50,095 bases of DNA from Porticoccaceae bacterium UBA4026. Lineage in GTDB: Bacteria > Pseudomonadota > Gammaproteobacteria > Pseudomonadales > Porticoccaceae. Location of the stretch: NCBI GenBank assembly GCA_002382445.1, contig DGAQ01000017.1, positions 47,235-97,329 of the forward strand, read 5' to 3'. Both the position numbers and the translations under genes were made by a program. The number at the start of each line of letters is the position of its first letter. Position 1 is the first letter of the stretch. This document shows, piece after piece, positions 16,258-25,352 of the stretch. The notes beneath the pieces are model-generated. The model was given only the letters and a program-made list of their open reading frames with translations. It searched no databases and was not told the DNA's origin.

Positions 16258-16998
16258 ATGCAAACACTCCCAATTTTATTTCCAGCCACTTTTGTAAAAC
16301 GCTACAAGAGGTTTTTTGCTGATGTCCTTGATCTTCAGAGTAATCTTGTCACGGTGCACTGTCCCAACACTGGGTCAATGAAACATTGTCAGGTTGAGGG
16401 GGCACCTTGCTGGTATTCGCTGTCTGACAACCCTAAACGAAAATTACCTGGAACCTTAGAGATAGTAACCACTACCCATGGGAATTTAGCAGGGGTGAAT
16501 ACTATACGCGCTAACCATTTAGTGCGTCAGGCGATAGACAGTCAGTTCATCGAAGAATTAACGGGCTATGACCAAGTAAAAGGCGAAGTACCCTACGGGG
16601 AAGAGAAAAGCCGCATTGATTTTTTACTCAAGGATAGTACCGGCAGACTTCGAGATTGTTATCTAGAGGTTAAGAATGTGACTATGGATATGGGTAAAGG
16701 GCTTGCAACCTTCCCTGATTCAGTAACCAGTCGCGGGGCTAAACACCTTCGTGAATTGATCTCAATGGTTGAAGATGGACATCGGGCTATCTTATTTTTC
16801 TGTGTTCAGCTAACGAATGTTGAGCGAGTCGAGGTCGCTGCAGAGATAGATCCAGTCTATGCACAGACACTGGCGTTAGCAATATCCGCAGGTGTTGAGG
16901 TGATGGCGTGGGGAACTAAGATAAGTTCGAAAGAAATCGTATTGCATAGGCAGATTAATTGTCTTCAAGATCTGCCAATGCTTGAGCGCGAAGATTAA
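16258..16998 (+). CDS. sfsA: Sugar fermentation stimulation protein SfsA
   Basis: SfsA family protein, a probable nuclease/DNA-binding protein first found through effects on maltose genes; its molecular role is unclear. Motifs: FVKRYKRFFADV near the start, VHCPNTGSMKHC, RANHLVRQAI, SRIDFLL and CYLEVKNVTM, then SRGAKHLREL. The DFLL and EVKN motifs form the PD-(D/E)xK-like site. I prefer the ATG at 16258; a TTG at 16243 would add five residues but has no proper ribosome site. Its last 44 bases overlap the convergent Rieske gene. Confidence 0.93.
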   Translation: MQTLPILFPATFVKRYKRFFADVLDLQSNLVTVHCPNTGSMKHCQVEGAPCWYSLSDNPKRKLPGTLEIVTTTHGNLAGVNTIRANHLVRQAIDSQFIEELTGYDQVKGEVPYGEEKSRIDFLLKDSTGRLRDCYLEVKNVTMDMGKGLATFPDSVTSRGAKHLRELISMVEDGHRAILFFCVQLTNVERVEVAAEIDPVYAQTLALAISAGVEVMAWGTKISSKEIVLHRQINCLQDLPMLERED

Positions 16999-17350
16999 TC
17001 GGTGGGTTGGGTAAGTGTTGGTCTGCGGCCACATAGAAATTATTGTCTTTTTGCTTTAATGCAACGCGACTTAGGTGGTCACCTACACAGGGTCCGGCAA
17101 CACATTTACCAGTATCAATTCCAAATATCGCTCCGTGAGCTGAACATTGGATAAAAGTTTTGTCTAAATCGAGAAATTTTCCCGGCATCCAGTTCAGGGG
17201 GACACCTGCATGTGGGCAGTTGTTCCAATAGGCATAAAGATTATCATTCTGGCGCACGGCAAATAGGGGCCGCTGGTCAATACTCAGTTCGATGGCTTCT
17301 TGTTCGTCAAGATCGTCTAAATTACAAAGAAAAACATCTTGTTTAAGCAT
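16955..17350 (-). CDS. Rieske [2Fe-2S] ferredoxin-like protein
   Basis: A 131-residue soluble Rieske domain. The cluster ligands are Cys45 and His47 in NNCPHAGVPL and Cys69 and His72 in QCSAHGAIF. It resembles stand-alone Rieske ferredoxins that pass electrons to oxygenases or act in nitrite-reductase-like small subunits. No partner oxygenase is nearby, so the electron acceptor is unknown. Its 3' end overlaps the sfsA 3' end by 44 bases in convergent orientation, leaving no room for separate terminators. Confidence 0.9.
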   Translation of the reverse strand: MLKQDVFLCNLDDLDEQEAIELSIDQRPLFAVRQNDNLYAYWNNCPHAGVPLNWMPGKFLDLDKTFIQCSAHGAIFGIDTGKCVAGPCVGDHLSRVALKQKDNNFYVAADQHLPNPPINLRAQALADLEDN

Positions 17351-17553
17351 AATCTTTATTGTTTGTGGTGTATTTCTCGCATCATGCCGTATAGCGCCTT
17401 TGGGTAAAAGTCTTTATTTAGGCAAAGGTTAACTGCTGACAATGAAAGGGGGTATTACTAATCGGTCGATTTTGAGTCAGATTTTAATTATTTGTCCTCG
17501 TAGAGGTATAAACTCAGCATTCCACGAATTGATAATTAAGGTCCAATACTAAT

Positions 17554-18291
17554 ATGGCTGAGCTAGAGGAAGTTGCTGCTGATATTTTGACAGGCCGCAC
17601 CCATCGGCATTTGGTGGATGTTGCTGGTAGTCAAAATTTACTGACTCAAAAAAGTGTTTTGGTTCATAAAAAGGCGCTTAAACCCTTTATGACCTTAAAA
17701 GACGAAGCGGAAAAGCAAGGTTTTGACCTATGTATTTGCAGCGGATTTCGTTCATTTGAGAGACAAATGCTGATTTGGAACGAAAAGTTACTGGGCGTCA
17801 GGCCCGTTATGGATGAGTTGGGCGGTCCAATTAACTTAATCGAACTCGATCCGTGGCAACAGATTCAGGCTGTACTGCGCTGGTCAGCACTGCCTGGTAC
17901 ATCACGTCATCATTGGGGTAGTGATTTTGATGTTTATGATGCTAATGCCATGCCCGAGGGTTACCAGATTCAGCTGACTGTGAGTGAGTGCGAGGGCGAG
18001 GGGATTTTCGCGCCCATGCATGAATGGTTAAACAGTGTCCTTATTAAGGGGCAACAGCAGTCCAAAGGGTTTTATCGGCCCTACGCCATTGACCGTGGAG
18101 GGGTATCCCCTGAGCCCTGGCATATTAGTTACGGTCCTATAGCGAATAGCTTTGCGCAGCAACTCACCGGCGATATTATAAGGCAGCAATTATTAGACAA
18201 TTTGGAATTAGTTAGTCTTGATACCGTGTTAAAATACCTTGATGAGATCATTCGCCGATTTGTAAGGGTCTCAGGCGAAGACAATCTATAG
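17554..18291 (+). CDS. M15-family peptidase (VanY/LAS D-Ala-D-Ala carboxypeptidase-like)
   Basis: Zinc peptidase of the LAS group that trims peptidoglycan peptides. The metal ligands are visible: SRHHWGSDFD supplies His119 and Asp126, and PEPWH supplies the catalytic Glu187 and third ligand His190. ICSGFRSFERQ matches the substrate-binding SGYRS-like motif. I see no signal peptide in the 245 residues, which is unusual for a wall enzyme; it may act on recycled muropeptides inside the cell. It is 11 bases from cysE. Confidence 0.88.
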   Translation: MAELEEVAADILTGRTHRHLVDVAGSQNLLTQKSVLVHKKALKPFMTLKDEAEKQGFDLCICSGFRSFERQMLIWNEKLLGVRPVMDELGGPINLIELDPWQQIQAVLRWSALPGTSRHHWGSDFDVYDANAMPEGYQIQLTVSECEGEGIFAPMHEWLNSVLIKGQQQSKGFYRPYAIDRGGVSPEPWHISYGPIANSFAQQLTGDIIRQQLLDNLELVSLDTVLKYLDEIIRRFVRVSGEDNL

Positions 18292-18302
18292 GTAATTTAC
18301 TC

Positions 18303-19085
18303 ATGACATCTGATAAACCGATTTGGTTACTTATTACCGAAGAAGCAAAGTTATCAATTGCCGAAGAGCCATTATTATCCGAGTTTTATCAGCGAACTAT
18401 TCTTGACCATTCAGATCTTGATTCTTCTCTTAGCTACAATCTAGCTAACCAACTGAGCGGCTCAGGGATACCCTTTACCACCATAGAAAAACTTATTCTT
18501 GATGCACTTACAGCTGATTCTGGCATCGGAGATAGTGCACGCTTGGATATCATAGCGAACGTTGAGCGAGATCCCGCATGTGACAAACACCTGATGCCGC
18601 TACTCTATTTCAAGGGCTTTCAGGCGATGCAGTTGTATAGGATTTCTCATTGGTACTGGTGCAATGGTCGGGTAGCCCTGGCGCTTTTTTTGCAAAATCA
18701 AGTGGCCGAAATATTTGCTGTAGATATTCATCCTGGGGCTCGCATGGGGTCTGGAATCATGATTGACCATGCAACCGGTTTGGTCGTCGGAGAGACGGCC
18801 GTTATTGGGGATAACGTTTCTATTTTGCATTCAGTTACGCTGGGCGGCAGCGGTCGAGGGAACGGTGATCGTCATCCTCAGGTGGGTAGTGGCGTTATGA
18901 TTGCAGCTGGAGCAAAAATTATTGGCAACGTAAAGATTGGGAACGGCGTTAAAGTGGGCGCGGGGAGTTTGGTCATCGAATCCGTCCCTCCCCATGTAAC
19001 GGTCGTTGGGGTGCCAGCAAGAATAGTCGGCGCGCGTCTTAAGGGCCCCCCTAGCTTTGATATGAACCAACATTTAGATGTATAG
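18303..19085 (+). CDS. cysE: Serine O-acetyltransferase (first copy)
   Basis: CysE makes O-acetylserine for cysteine synthesis. The N-terminal helical domain is followed by the left-handed beta-helix of hexapeptide repeats. The site motifs are DIHPGARMGSGIMIDHATGLVVGETAVIGD and TLGGSGRGNGDRHPQVG, which contain the catalytic histidines and aspartate. A second, diverged copy is at 23706. This one sits between an M15 peptidase and dgkA with gaps of 11-12 bases, so the three should be one operon. The C-terminus lacks an obvious terminal isoleucine for CysK binding, ending MNQHLDV. Confidence 0.93.
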   Translation: MTSDKPIWLLITEEAKLSIAEEPLLSEFYQRTILDHSDLDSSLSYNLANQLSGSGIPFTTIEKLILDALTADSGIGDSARLDIIANVERDPACDKHLMPLLYFKGFQAMQLYRISHWYWCNGRVALALFLQNQVAEIFAVDIHPGARMGSGIMIDHATGLVVGETAVIGDNVSILHSVTLGGSGRGNGDRHPQVGSGVMIAAGAKIIGNVKIGNGVKVGAGSLVIESVPPHVTVVGVPARIVGARLKGPPSFDMNQHLDV

Positions 19086-19097
19086 GGATAAAATTTA

Positions 19098-19478
19098 ATG
19101 CTTACAAAAGGTATTTTAGGGCTTCTTTATCGGCGCCTAGTACTAACGACAAAACATTCGATTCAGGGCATAGATTCTGCTTTACGAACCCAGGAAGCAT
19201 TCCGGTGCGAAATGCTGGCTTCGGTGATTTTACTGCCTCTGGCGCTCTATGTGGCTACTGATTATTTGCAATTAATATTGTTAGTAGGAACGGTGTTAAT
19301 GGTGTTGATTGTTGAATTGCTTAACACCGGAATTGAGGTGGTTGTAGATCGAATTAGTCTGGAATTTCATGAGTTGTCTGGTCGGGCAAAAGACGTTGGC
19401 TCTGCAGCTGTTCTTATATCGCTCATATTATTTTTAGCGGTATGGGGTGTGATTATCAACGAGAACTACTACAGCTAG
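19098..19478 (+). CDS. dgkA: Diacylglycerol kinase
   Basis: Small trimeric inner-membrane kinase that recycles diacylglycerol to phosphatidic acid. The signature EAFRCEMLAS and the strongly conserved VELLNTGIEVVVDRIS ... HELSGRAKDVGSAAV are present, with three membrane segments in 126 residues. It is the last gene of the M15 peptidase-cysE-dgkA operon. Confidence 0.96.
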   Translation: MLTKGILGLLYRRLVLTTKHSIQGIDSALRTQEAFRCEMLASVILLPLALYVATDYLQLILLVGTVLMVLIVELLNTGIEVVVDRISLEFHELSGRAKDVGSAAVLISLILFLAVWGVIINENYYS

Positions 19479-19496
19479 CGCCGGCGCGGTCAATGG

Positions 19497-20732
19497 TTAT
19501 AGGCATACTGAGGCCAGGTGTAAAATTTGCTTCTCAAGTAAGACTTGTCGCTGTTCAGGAAAGCCATGGAAAATATAGCAGTTTTCCTCAAAAGGGTTAA
19601 ATCGAGCAATAGTTGCTAGCTGTTCTATATCATATTCAGAGACATAGAGCGCTATGACACCTTTATCTATTCTTTCGCTAATCGATTTTGATCTATGTTT
19701 TAGCTCTGACATCTTCTCGTGGTAGCGAAGTACTGGAAGTGGGGATAGGTTGTCGCTGCAAACTGTCCAGTTAATTTCCAGATCAATGCCCAATTTAACT
19801 GACAGGCGATCCAGGAGTTTTTGTAATGAATAAACGGCCATTAGGCAGACAAGCAAATGCTGCTTAGAACACTCAGTGGAGCGAATATAAAAAAAGACTC
19901 GACTTTTACTGCCCTCTATGCGCTTTGCCCCATAAAGTTCAAGGGTACGGTCAATACAGTGATCTATGTTTTCAAATAGCAATTCGAGATTTTCGTGGTT
20001 AAGGTGGTCATTTAAGCTTTGCCGATTTTTAATCGTGGCAGTAACAAGTGAGCAATAATAGCCATTTTCAGTATCTTTAGAAAACTGCCCAGATGTCGTA
20101 AGCAGCGGTTGTATTCTCGTTTCTAACTCAAGGATTTCGTCGATCATTGGATCGCTACTGCCAGGCAGTCGATTGGTTAATGCCCGTAATCGCCGCGCTA
20201 ATTGTTCAGCAAATTGGTAGCAAGCGTAGGTGCAGCCGATGCTAAATAGGAGCCAGATGAAAGCCCATATCAAAAAGATATTTGAGTATTTTCCATAGAT
20301 GGGTTGGCTGATAACTGATATCAGTAGCGTGCCGGCCTGGGTGTCTTCGAGGGTAATATCCTGTCTAAACTGCGTCAAGCTCGTTGACAACTCTTTAGCC
20401 TGGGTGCTTTGTGCGATCAGATTGTCTTCCACATCATATAAGCTTGCGCTAAAAATAGATTGATCCATCGTTGCTTTGCGCAGGGCGAACTGTAACCCAA
20501 CGGTATCATTGCTAAATAGGGGCGCGCGCACAAGCTCGGCAAGTTGGTTAAGAGTTGCCGTACTTTTATCTTCAACCGCTTGCTGGGCCAATGTTGAAGT
20601 TTGAGATACGATAGCCGCCCAACTTAAAAAGCCAAACAATAAACAGGCAGAAGCCATTATTGCCGGCAATTTTGTGGCCATCGAATATTGACGACGCATT
20701 CTTAGATCCTTGGTAAGATAAGTGATTTGCAT
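19497..20732 (-). CDS. AhpA/YtjB (SMP_2)-like inner membrane protein with extended C-terminus
   Basis: The first ~210 residues match the layout of E. coli YtjB/Smp: one membrane segment at about 22-46, a periplasmic part (LVRAPLFSNDTVGLQFALRKA, SASLYDVEDNLIAQS) and a second membrane segment at about 150-175. E. coli ytjB is likewise divergent from serB, which supports the call. Here some 200 further cytoplasmic residues follow that I do not recognise with certainty; they may resemble a degenerate nucleotide-cyclase fold. The start may be the ATG at 20732 or at 20699; both have purine-rich sites. Function is unknown. Confidence 0.65.
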   Translation of the reverse strand: MQITYLTKDLRMRRQYSMATKLPAIMASACLLFGFLSWAAIVSQTSTLAQQAVEDKSTATLNQLAELVRAPLFSNDTVGLQFALRKATMDQSIFSASLYDVEDNLIAQSTQAKELSTSLTQFRQDITLEDTQAGTLLISVISQPIYGKYSNIFLIWAFIWLLFSIGCTYACYQFAEQLARRLRALTNRLPGSSDPMIDEILELETRIQPLLTTSGQFSKDTENGYYCSLVTATIKNRQSLNDHLNHENLELLFENIDHCIDRTLELYGAKRIEGSKSRVFFYIRSTECSKQHLLVCLMAVYSLQKLLDRLSVKLGIDLEINWTVCSDNLSPLPVLRYHEKMSELKHRSKSISERIDKGVIALYVSEYDIEQLATIARFNPFEENCYIFHGFPEQRQVLLEKQILHLASVCL

Positions 20733-20793
20733 TCTATCCTATTCTCCTAAGTTTTATATAATGGGAGCCTAAACTCCATTGGGGTCTCTACCT

Positions 20794-22014
20794 GTGAAAG
20801 AAGTTTTATTAATTAATGTGTCTGGAAAAGATAGGCCTGGGGTTACCAGTGCGGTAACCAAGGCGTTGTCGCTGTTTGACAGCACCCTTTTGGATATTGG
20901 TCAGGCAGTGATTCATGATCAGCTAAATATGGGTATTCTTGTGGCAGTTCCGTCAGATACTCTAACTTCACGGGTAGTTGAAGAAGTTTCTTTGACGCTT
21001 AAAACCATGGATTTGCAGGTCGGAGTTCTATCCATCTCTCACGAGCGTTATCATAATTGGGTAGATCAACAGGGTAAGCAACGATATATCGTGACATTGC
21101 TCGCGCGAAATATTGAGGCCTCTCATTTAGCCGCTGTGACTGAGGTCACAAGTCAGCAAGGGCTCAATATCGACAAGATAGTGCGTTTATCTGGCCGATT
21201 GGGGCTCTATCAAAGTGACCCACTTGGTCGGGCCTGCATTGAGTTATCTGCTCGAGGTGAACCCGCAGATAAAGAGGGTTTTCGTAATTCATTGCTCGAG
21301 TTAGCGGTACATTACAATATCGATATTGCGTGCCAAGAAGATAATATCTTTCGCCGTAGCCGCAAGTTGGTGGTTTTTGACATGGACTCGACATTAATCG
21401 ATGCTGAGGTCATTGACCAACTCGCTATAGAGGCGGGAGTGGGAGACCAGGTGGCAGCCATTACTGAGGCGGCGATGCGCGGGGAGGTAGACTTCAAAGC
21501 TAGCTTTACACAACGAATGGCGTTGTTGCAGGGACTAAACTCGGATGTACTTCAGTCTGTTGCTGAGCGGTTAGTTTTAAATGAAGGGGCAGAACATTTA
21601 CTTAAAACCCTCAAGAAACTGGGTTTCACTACGGCAATTATTTCAGGTGGCTTTACTTTTTTTGGACGTCATTTACAGTCCATTTTAGGCGTTGACCAAG
21701 TTTATGCTAACGAGCTTGATATTGTCGATGGGAAAGTTACCGGGAAGGTGGTTGGCGATATCATTGACGGTCAACGCAAAGCTGAAATACTGAGAGAGAT
21801 AGCTCAAGAGCAAGGCTTAAATCTTGAGCAAGTTATCGCAGTTGGTGATGGTGCCAATGATCTGCCAATGCTAAAAATTGCTGGCTTAGGGATAGCGTTT
21901 AGAGCTAAACCGCTGGTAAAAGCTTCAGCCAAACAGGCAATTTCCAATGTTGGGTTGGACGGTATTTTATATTTACTTGGATACAGTGACAGAGACATTC
22001 GCGCGTTAGATTGA
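20794..22014 (+). CDS. serB: Phosphoserine phosphatase SerB
   Basis: Last step of serine synthesis. Two N-terminal ACT-like domains (LLINVSGKDRPGVTSAVTKAL and the RYIVTLLARNIEASHLAAVTEV part) precede the HAD phosphatase domain, with the nucleophile motif VVFDMDSTLIDAEVIDQLA, IISGGFTFF and the metal motif AVGDGANDLPML. I take the GTG at 20794 as start (GGGG nine bases before). A TTG at 20779 is possible. Length and layout match the Pseudomonas-type two-ACT SerB. Confidence 0.95.
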   Translation: MKEVLLINVSGKDRPGVTSAVTKALSLFDSTLLDIGQAVIHDQLNMGILVAVPSDTLTSRVVEEVSLTLKTMDLQVGVLSISHERYHNWVDQQGKQRYIVTLLARNIEASHLAAVTEVTSQQGLNIDKIVRLSGRLGLYQSDPLGRACIELSARGEPADKEGFRNSLLELAVHYNIDIACQEDNIFRRSRKLVVFDMDSTLIDAEVIDQLAIEAGVGDQVAAITEAAMRGEVDFKASFTQRMALLQGLNSDVLQSVAERLVLNEGAEHLLKTLKKLGFTTAIISGGFTFFGRHLQSILGVDQVYANELDIVDGKVTGKVVGDIIDGQRKAEILREIAQEQGLNLEQVIAVGDGANDLPMLKIAGLGIAFRAKPLVKASAKQAISNVGLDGILYLLGYSDRDIRALD

Positions 22015-22036
22015 TTTAGGAGCGCTAAATGATCTC

Positions 22037-22064
22037 TTGACCTGCAAAACTAATTAAATAATCG
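22037..22064 (+). promoter_or_regulatory. Possible promoter of efp
   Basis: TTGACC at 22037-22042 is a strong -35 match. TAATCG at 22059-22064, 16 bases further, is a weak -10. It lies about 50 bases before the efp start in the serB-efp gap. Confidence 0.3.
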
Positions 22065-22113
22065 AGTACTTCGGTTATCATGCACTCTTGGTAAATTTTC
22101 GGACTCAACAATC

Positions 22114-22680
22114 ATGGCTAATTATTCTACTAACGAATTTCGCTCAGGACTTAAGGTAATGCTGGACAATGATCCATGCTCAATTCTTGAGAACGAATTT
22201 GTTAAACCCGGCAAGGGGCAGGCGTTTAATCGCGTTAAGCTGCGCAATCTAAAAACTGGGCGTGTGTTAGATAAAACGTTTAAGTCAGGAGAGTCTTTGG
22301 AAGGTGCCGATGTTGTCGAGATGGACATGCAGTATCTCTATAGCGATGGAGACTTTTGGTGTTTCATGGAGCCCGATACATTTGAGCAACATCAAGCGAC
22401 CGAGAGTGCCGTGGCTGATGCGCTGATATGGTTGAGCGAGCAAGACATTTGCGCAGTCACCTTATATAATGGGTCACCACTTTCGGTTACACCGCCAAAT
22501 CATGTGGAGCTGGAAATTATTGAGACCGACCCCGGTCTGCGCGGCGACACTGCACAGGGTGGGAGCAAGCCCGCTAGGCTAGCTACTGGTGCGGTAGTTA
22601 AGGTGCCACTATTCTTAGATCAAGGTGATATTGTTAAGGTGGACACCAGAACGGGTGAATATCAAGGACGTGTCAAATAA
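22114..22680 (+). CDS. efp: Elongation factor P
   Basis: EF-P rescues ribosomes stalled on proline stretches. The 188-residue protein has three beta-barrel domains. The modification loop FVKPGKGQAF carries Lys34, the residue that EpmA beta-lysylates in E. coli. The epmA gene lies 37 bases downstream, which argues for the lysylation route rather than rhamnosylation; EarP-type EF-P carries arginine here instead. Confidence 0.97.
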   Translation: MANYSTNEFRSGLKVMLDNDPCSILENEFVKPGKGQAFNRVKLRNLKTGRVLDKTFKSGESLEGADVVEMDMQYLYSDGDFWCFMEPDTFEQHQATESAVADALIWLSEQDICAVTLYNGSPLSVTPPNHVELEIIETDPGLRGDTAQGGSKPARLATGAVVKVPLFLDQGDIVKVDTRTGEYQGRVK

Positions 22681-22717
22681 TGAAAATTGATCATTGTCGC
22701 TAAATTAAAGAGCATTT

Positions 22718-23683
22718 ATGATCAGTGATTGGCAGCCAGGAGCTAGTCTCGTGGCGCTCCGTCGGCGTGCCCAGGTGATGTCGCTGATACGCAATTTCTT
22801 CTCTCGTCACTCAGTGATGGAAGTCGATGTACCCCTACTTTCCAAGTCTGGGGTAACTGATGTCAATATTGATAGTATTTGCGCCACGCTGTCTGGATCG
22901 CTAGCCTACCTGCAAACTTCTCCCGAATATTTCATGAAACGGTTATTGGCCTCAGACAGTGGTGATATCTATTATTTAGGAAAAGCTTTCCGCGACGGTG
23001 AGATTGGCAATCGGCATAATCCAGAGTTCACCTTGCTTGAATGGTATCGATGTGGATGGGACGAACACCAATTAATGTTTGAGTTAGCTGATTTAGTTTC
23101 TCAGTTGATGGATAGAGAGGGAGCATCAGATCTCAAGGTAACAAAGATTAGTTATGCAGATTGTTTTCACAATGAGTTTGGCATTGATCCCCATCAAGCT
23201 GGTTTGAGTGACTTGCAAGACTTAGCCGCTGGAATAGGTTCTCTGAGTTGGGCTGGAGAAACTCGAGCCAACTGCTTGGATTTAATATTTAGCCTTAAAG
23301 TTGAACCCCAATTGCCTAAGGGGTTAGTTTTTGTTTACGACTACCCTGCTTGTCAGGCTGCGCTAGCTGCCATTACCACTGCCGAGCGAGGGAATAAAGT
23401 CAGTAGGCGATTCGAAGGATTTTTAAATGGCGTAGAAATCGCTAACGGGTACTTTGAACTTTGTGACCCAGTAGAGCAACGCCGCCGATTTGACCTAGAT
23501 AATGCGGCTCGCCAAGCAACAGGTAAGCCAGTATCAAATATTGATACCAAGCTGTTAGATGCAATGCACTCTGGCCTGCCGGCTTGTGCGGGGGTGGCTC
23601 TTGGTCTGGATCGACTATTGATGAGTGACTTGGAGCTTAAATCAATTGATCAGGTCATGCCTTTTAGTTGGTTACGATGCTGA
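22718..23683 (+). CDS. epmA: EF-P lysyl-lysine ligase EpmA (PoxA/GenX)
   Basis: Truncated lysyl-tRNA synthetase paralogue that attaches beta-lysine to Lys34 of EF-P. It has only the class II catalytic core: RAQVMSLIRNFF and LQTSPEYFMKRLL, motif 2 YYLGKAFRDGEIGNRHNPEFTLLEWYR, and motif 3 GVALGLDRLLM. There is no anticodon-binding domain (321 residues). Neighbourhood with efp supports the role. The beta-lysine source EpmB is not in this window. Confidence 0.96.
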   Translation: MISDWQPGASLVALRRRAQVMSLIRNFFSRHSVMEVDVPLLSKSGVTDVNIDSICATLSGSLAYLQTSPEYFMKRLLASDSGDIYYLGKAFRDGEIGNRHNPEFTLLEWYRCGWDEHQLMFELADLVSQLMDREGASDLKVTKISYADCFHNEFGIDPHQAGLSDLQDLAAGIGSLSWAGETRANCLDLIFSLKVEPQLPKGLVFVYDYPACQAALAAITTAERGNKVSRRFEGFLNGVEIANGYFELCDPVEQRRRFDLDNAARQATGKPVSNIDTKLLDAMHSGLPACAGVALGLDRLLMSDLELKSIDQVMPFSWLRC

Positions 23684-23705
23684 GTAAGTTAAGCCTCTGC
23701 GCAGG

Positions 23706-24503
23706 TTAGTCGAACTTAAAGTAATGATCCATTACCTTCGAGGGATGGTCGGAATTAACCCGACCTACCCGTTTAGCGGGCACGCCAGCAACAATATCAC
23801 GAGCGCAAACGTCCTTAAGCACCACGCTAGCTGCAGCCACCATAGCCCCTTCTCCCACTTCAATGTTGCCTAAGATTTTAGCGCCAGGACCTATGAGTAC
23901 GCCCCTACGAATCTTTGGGTGGCGATCCCCAGTTTCCTTTCCGGTGCCGCCCAAAGTGACTGATTGCATAATCGATACAGAGTCTTCAACCACAGCTGTC
24001 TCCCCAATGACCAAACCTGTCGCGTGATCAATCATTAGTCCACTGCCGATTTTTGCCCCTGGGTGAATATCTACCGCGAAGGTCATTGAAATTCTATGTT
24101 GGAGCAATAGAGCGAGGGACTTTCTATCCTGATTCCACAGTCGGTGCGCTACACGATATGCTTGCAGTGACAGGAAGCCCTTAAAGTACAAAAAAGGTGA
24201 GCTATATAAGTTACAGGCAGAATCTCGATCCACGGTAGCCTGTATATCTCTTGCAGCCTGATCGACAATAGCGGAGTCTTTAAACGCGTCGTCCATAATA
24301 TCTCTAAGCATCTCTGCTGGAAACAAAACACTAGCTAACTTGTTTGATAGATGAAAGCCAAGTGCGCTACCTAAGTTGCTATGGTCAATAATTGTAGATT
24401 TTAAATAGCTCTGTAGGACAGGCTCAGAATTTGCCGTCGCTCGCGCCTCAGCAACAATGTTTTGCCAAACTTTAGTCGATAAAATGATCATTTCAGAATT
24501 CAT
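23706..24503 (-). CDS. cysE: Serine O-acetyltransferase (second copy)
   Basis: Full-length CysE-like enzyme of 265 residues with the hexapeptide-repeat domain DIHPGAKIGSGLMIDHATGLVIGETAVVED and TLGGTGKETGDRHPKI. The key histidines and aspartate are present, and the C-terminal part VKRVGRVNSDHPSKVMDHYFKFD is typical of longer CysE proteins. It differs clearly from the copy at 18303, so the pair is not a recent duplication. It follows comF by 14 bases on the minus strand. One copy may be feedback-insensitive; sequence alone does not say which. Confidence 0.92.
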   Translation of the reverse strand: MNSEMIILSTKVWQNIVAEARATANSEPVLQSYLKSTIIDHSNLGSALGFHLSNKLASVLFPAEMLRDIMDDAFKDSAIVDQAARDIQATVDRDSACNLYSSPFLYFKGFLSLQAYRVAHRLWNQDRKSLALLLQHRISMTFAVDIHPGAKIGSGLMIDHATGLVIGETAVVEDSVSIMQSVTLGGTGKETGDRHPKIRRGVLIGPGAKILGNIEVGEGAMVAAASVVLKDVCARDIVAGVPAKRVGRVNSDHPSKVMDHYFKFD

Positions 24504-24517
24504 TGCGCCATTTTCCG

Positions 24518-25300
24518 TCAGTCGAACCGATTATGCCAGCCCGTTCTAGCAATACACCAAATATCAACATGTTTAGCACCCGCTTTAATTAGTGTCCAGG
24601 CCAGTGATTCGGCAGTAGCGCCGCTGGTAACCACATCGTCAACGATAGCGACAGACTGCTCGAAAATCGGATTACATGTGCGATCATTTTTGTTGTCGGA
24701 CCTGTAGTCAATGTTCTTGTGCATTCTAAATGCGTTGCCCATACCCTGTATTCGTTTCTTTCTTGATTTTAAGTGCTGGGGCGATGATGAGGCGTGGCGA
24801 ATACAAATATTCTCAAGAATTACAGTATTTTTTAGCTTGCGGGATAAAATAGACGCGATATTAGAACTTTGGTTAAAGCCCCGCATAAGTAGTTTTCGCC
24901 AGTGAAGGGGAACTGGAATCATGATGGTTGGCATGGGTGAATCTTGGTAGGCTAGAGTGATAACCTCAGATAATAAACTTGATAACTGGGCAGTTTCGGG
25001 GCTGTGTGGATTAGTTTTAATGTCCATGATCAACTTATCAATTGTGTCTTTTTGATACTCAAACGCGGCAACACAGCGTCTATAAGGAGGAGGCTTTTGC
25101 TGACACTCTGGGCAAAGATTATTGCTTTTCAAAGGATTGGCACATTGACGGCATTGAGTTCTCAGCCAGGGAAGTTTGCTTATGCAGAGCCCGCATAGGC
25201 AATGTTCTTGGGAACTGACAGGTTGTAGGCACAGCGAACAATTACTCGGGAGTAATTTCAAAGCGGAAATAGTAGAGTTGGCACCTAAAAAGAGCTCCAA
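24518..25300 (-). CDS. comF: ComF-family protein (phosphoribosyltransferase-like)
   Basis: ComF proteins are needed for DNA uptake in transformable bacteria. The N-terminus carries cysteine pairs in zinc-finger spacing (CSLCLQP, CLCGLC, CRQCANP, CPEC). The C-terminus has the phosphoribosyltransferase motif VAIVDDVVTSGATAESLAW and an earlier VPLHWRKLLMRGFNQS. The length is 260 residues. It could point to natural competence, but comF is widely kept in non-competent species too. Confidence 0.92.
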   Translation of the reverse strand: MELFLGANSTISALKLLPSNCSLCLQPVSSQEHCLCGLCISKLPWLRTQCRQCANPLKSNNLCPECQQKPPPYRRCVAAFEYQKDTIDKLIMDIKTNPHSPETAQLSSLLSEVITLAYQDSPMPTIMIPVPLHWRKLLMRGFNQSSNIASILSRKLKNTVILENICIRHASSSPQHLKSRKKRIQGMGNAFRMHKNIDYRSDNKNDRTCNPIFEQSVAIVDDVVTSGATAESLAWTLIKAGAKHVDIWCIARTGWHNRFD

Positions 25301-25352
25301 AACAAACCTCCTTGCTTGTCCTCTGGCGTTTATTTTAAGTGTTGCCAGTTGT

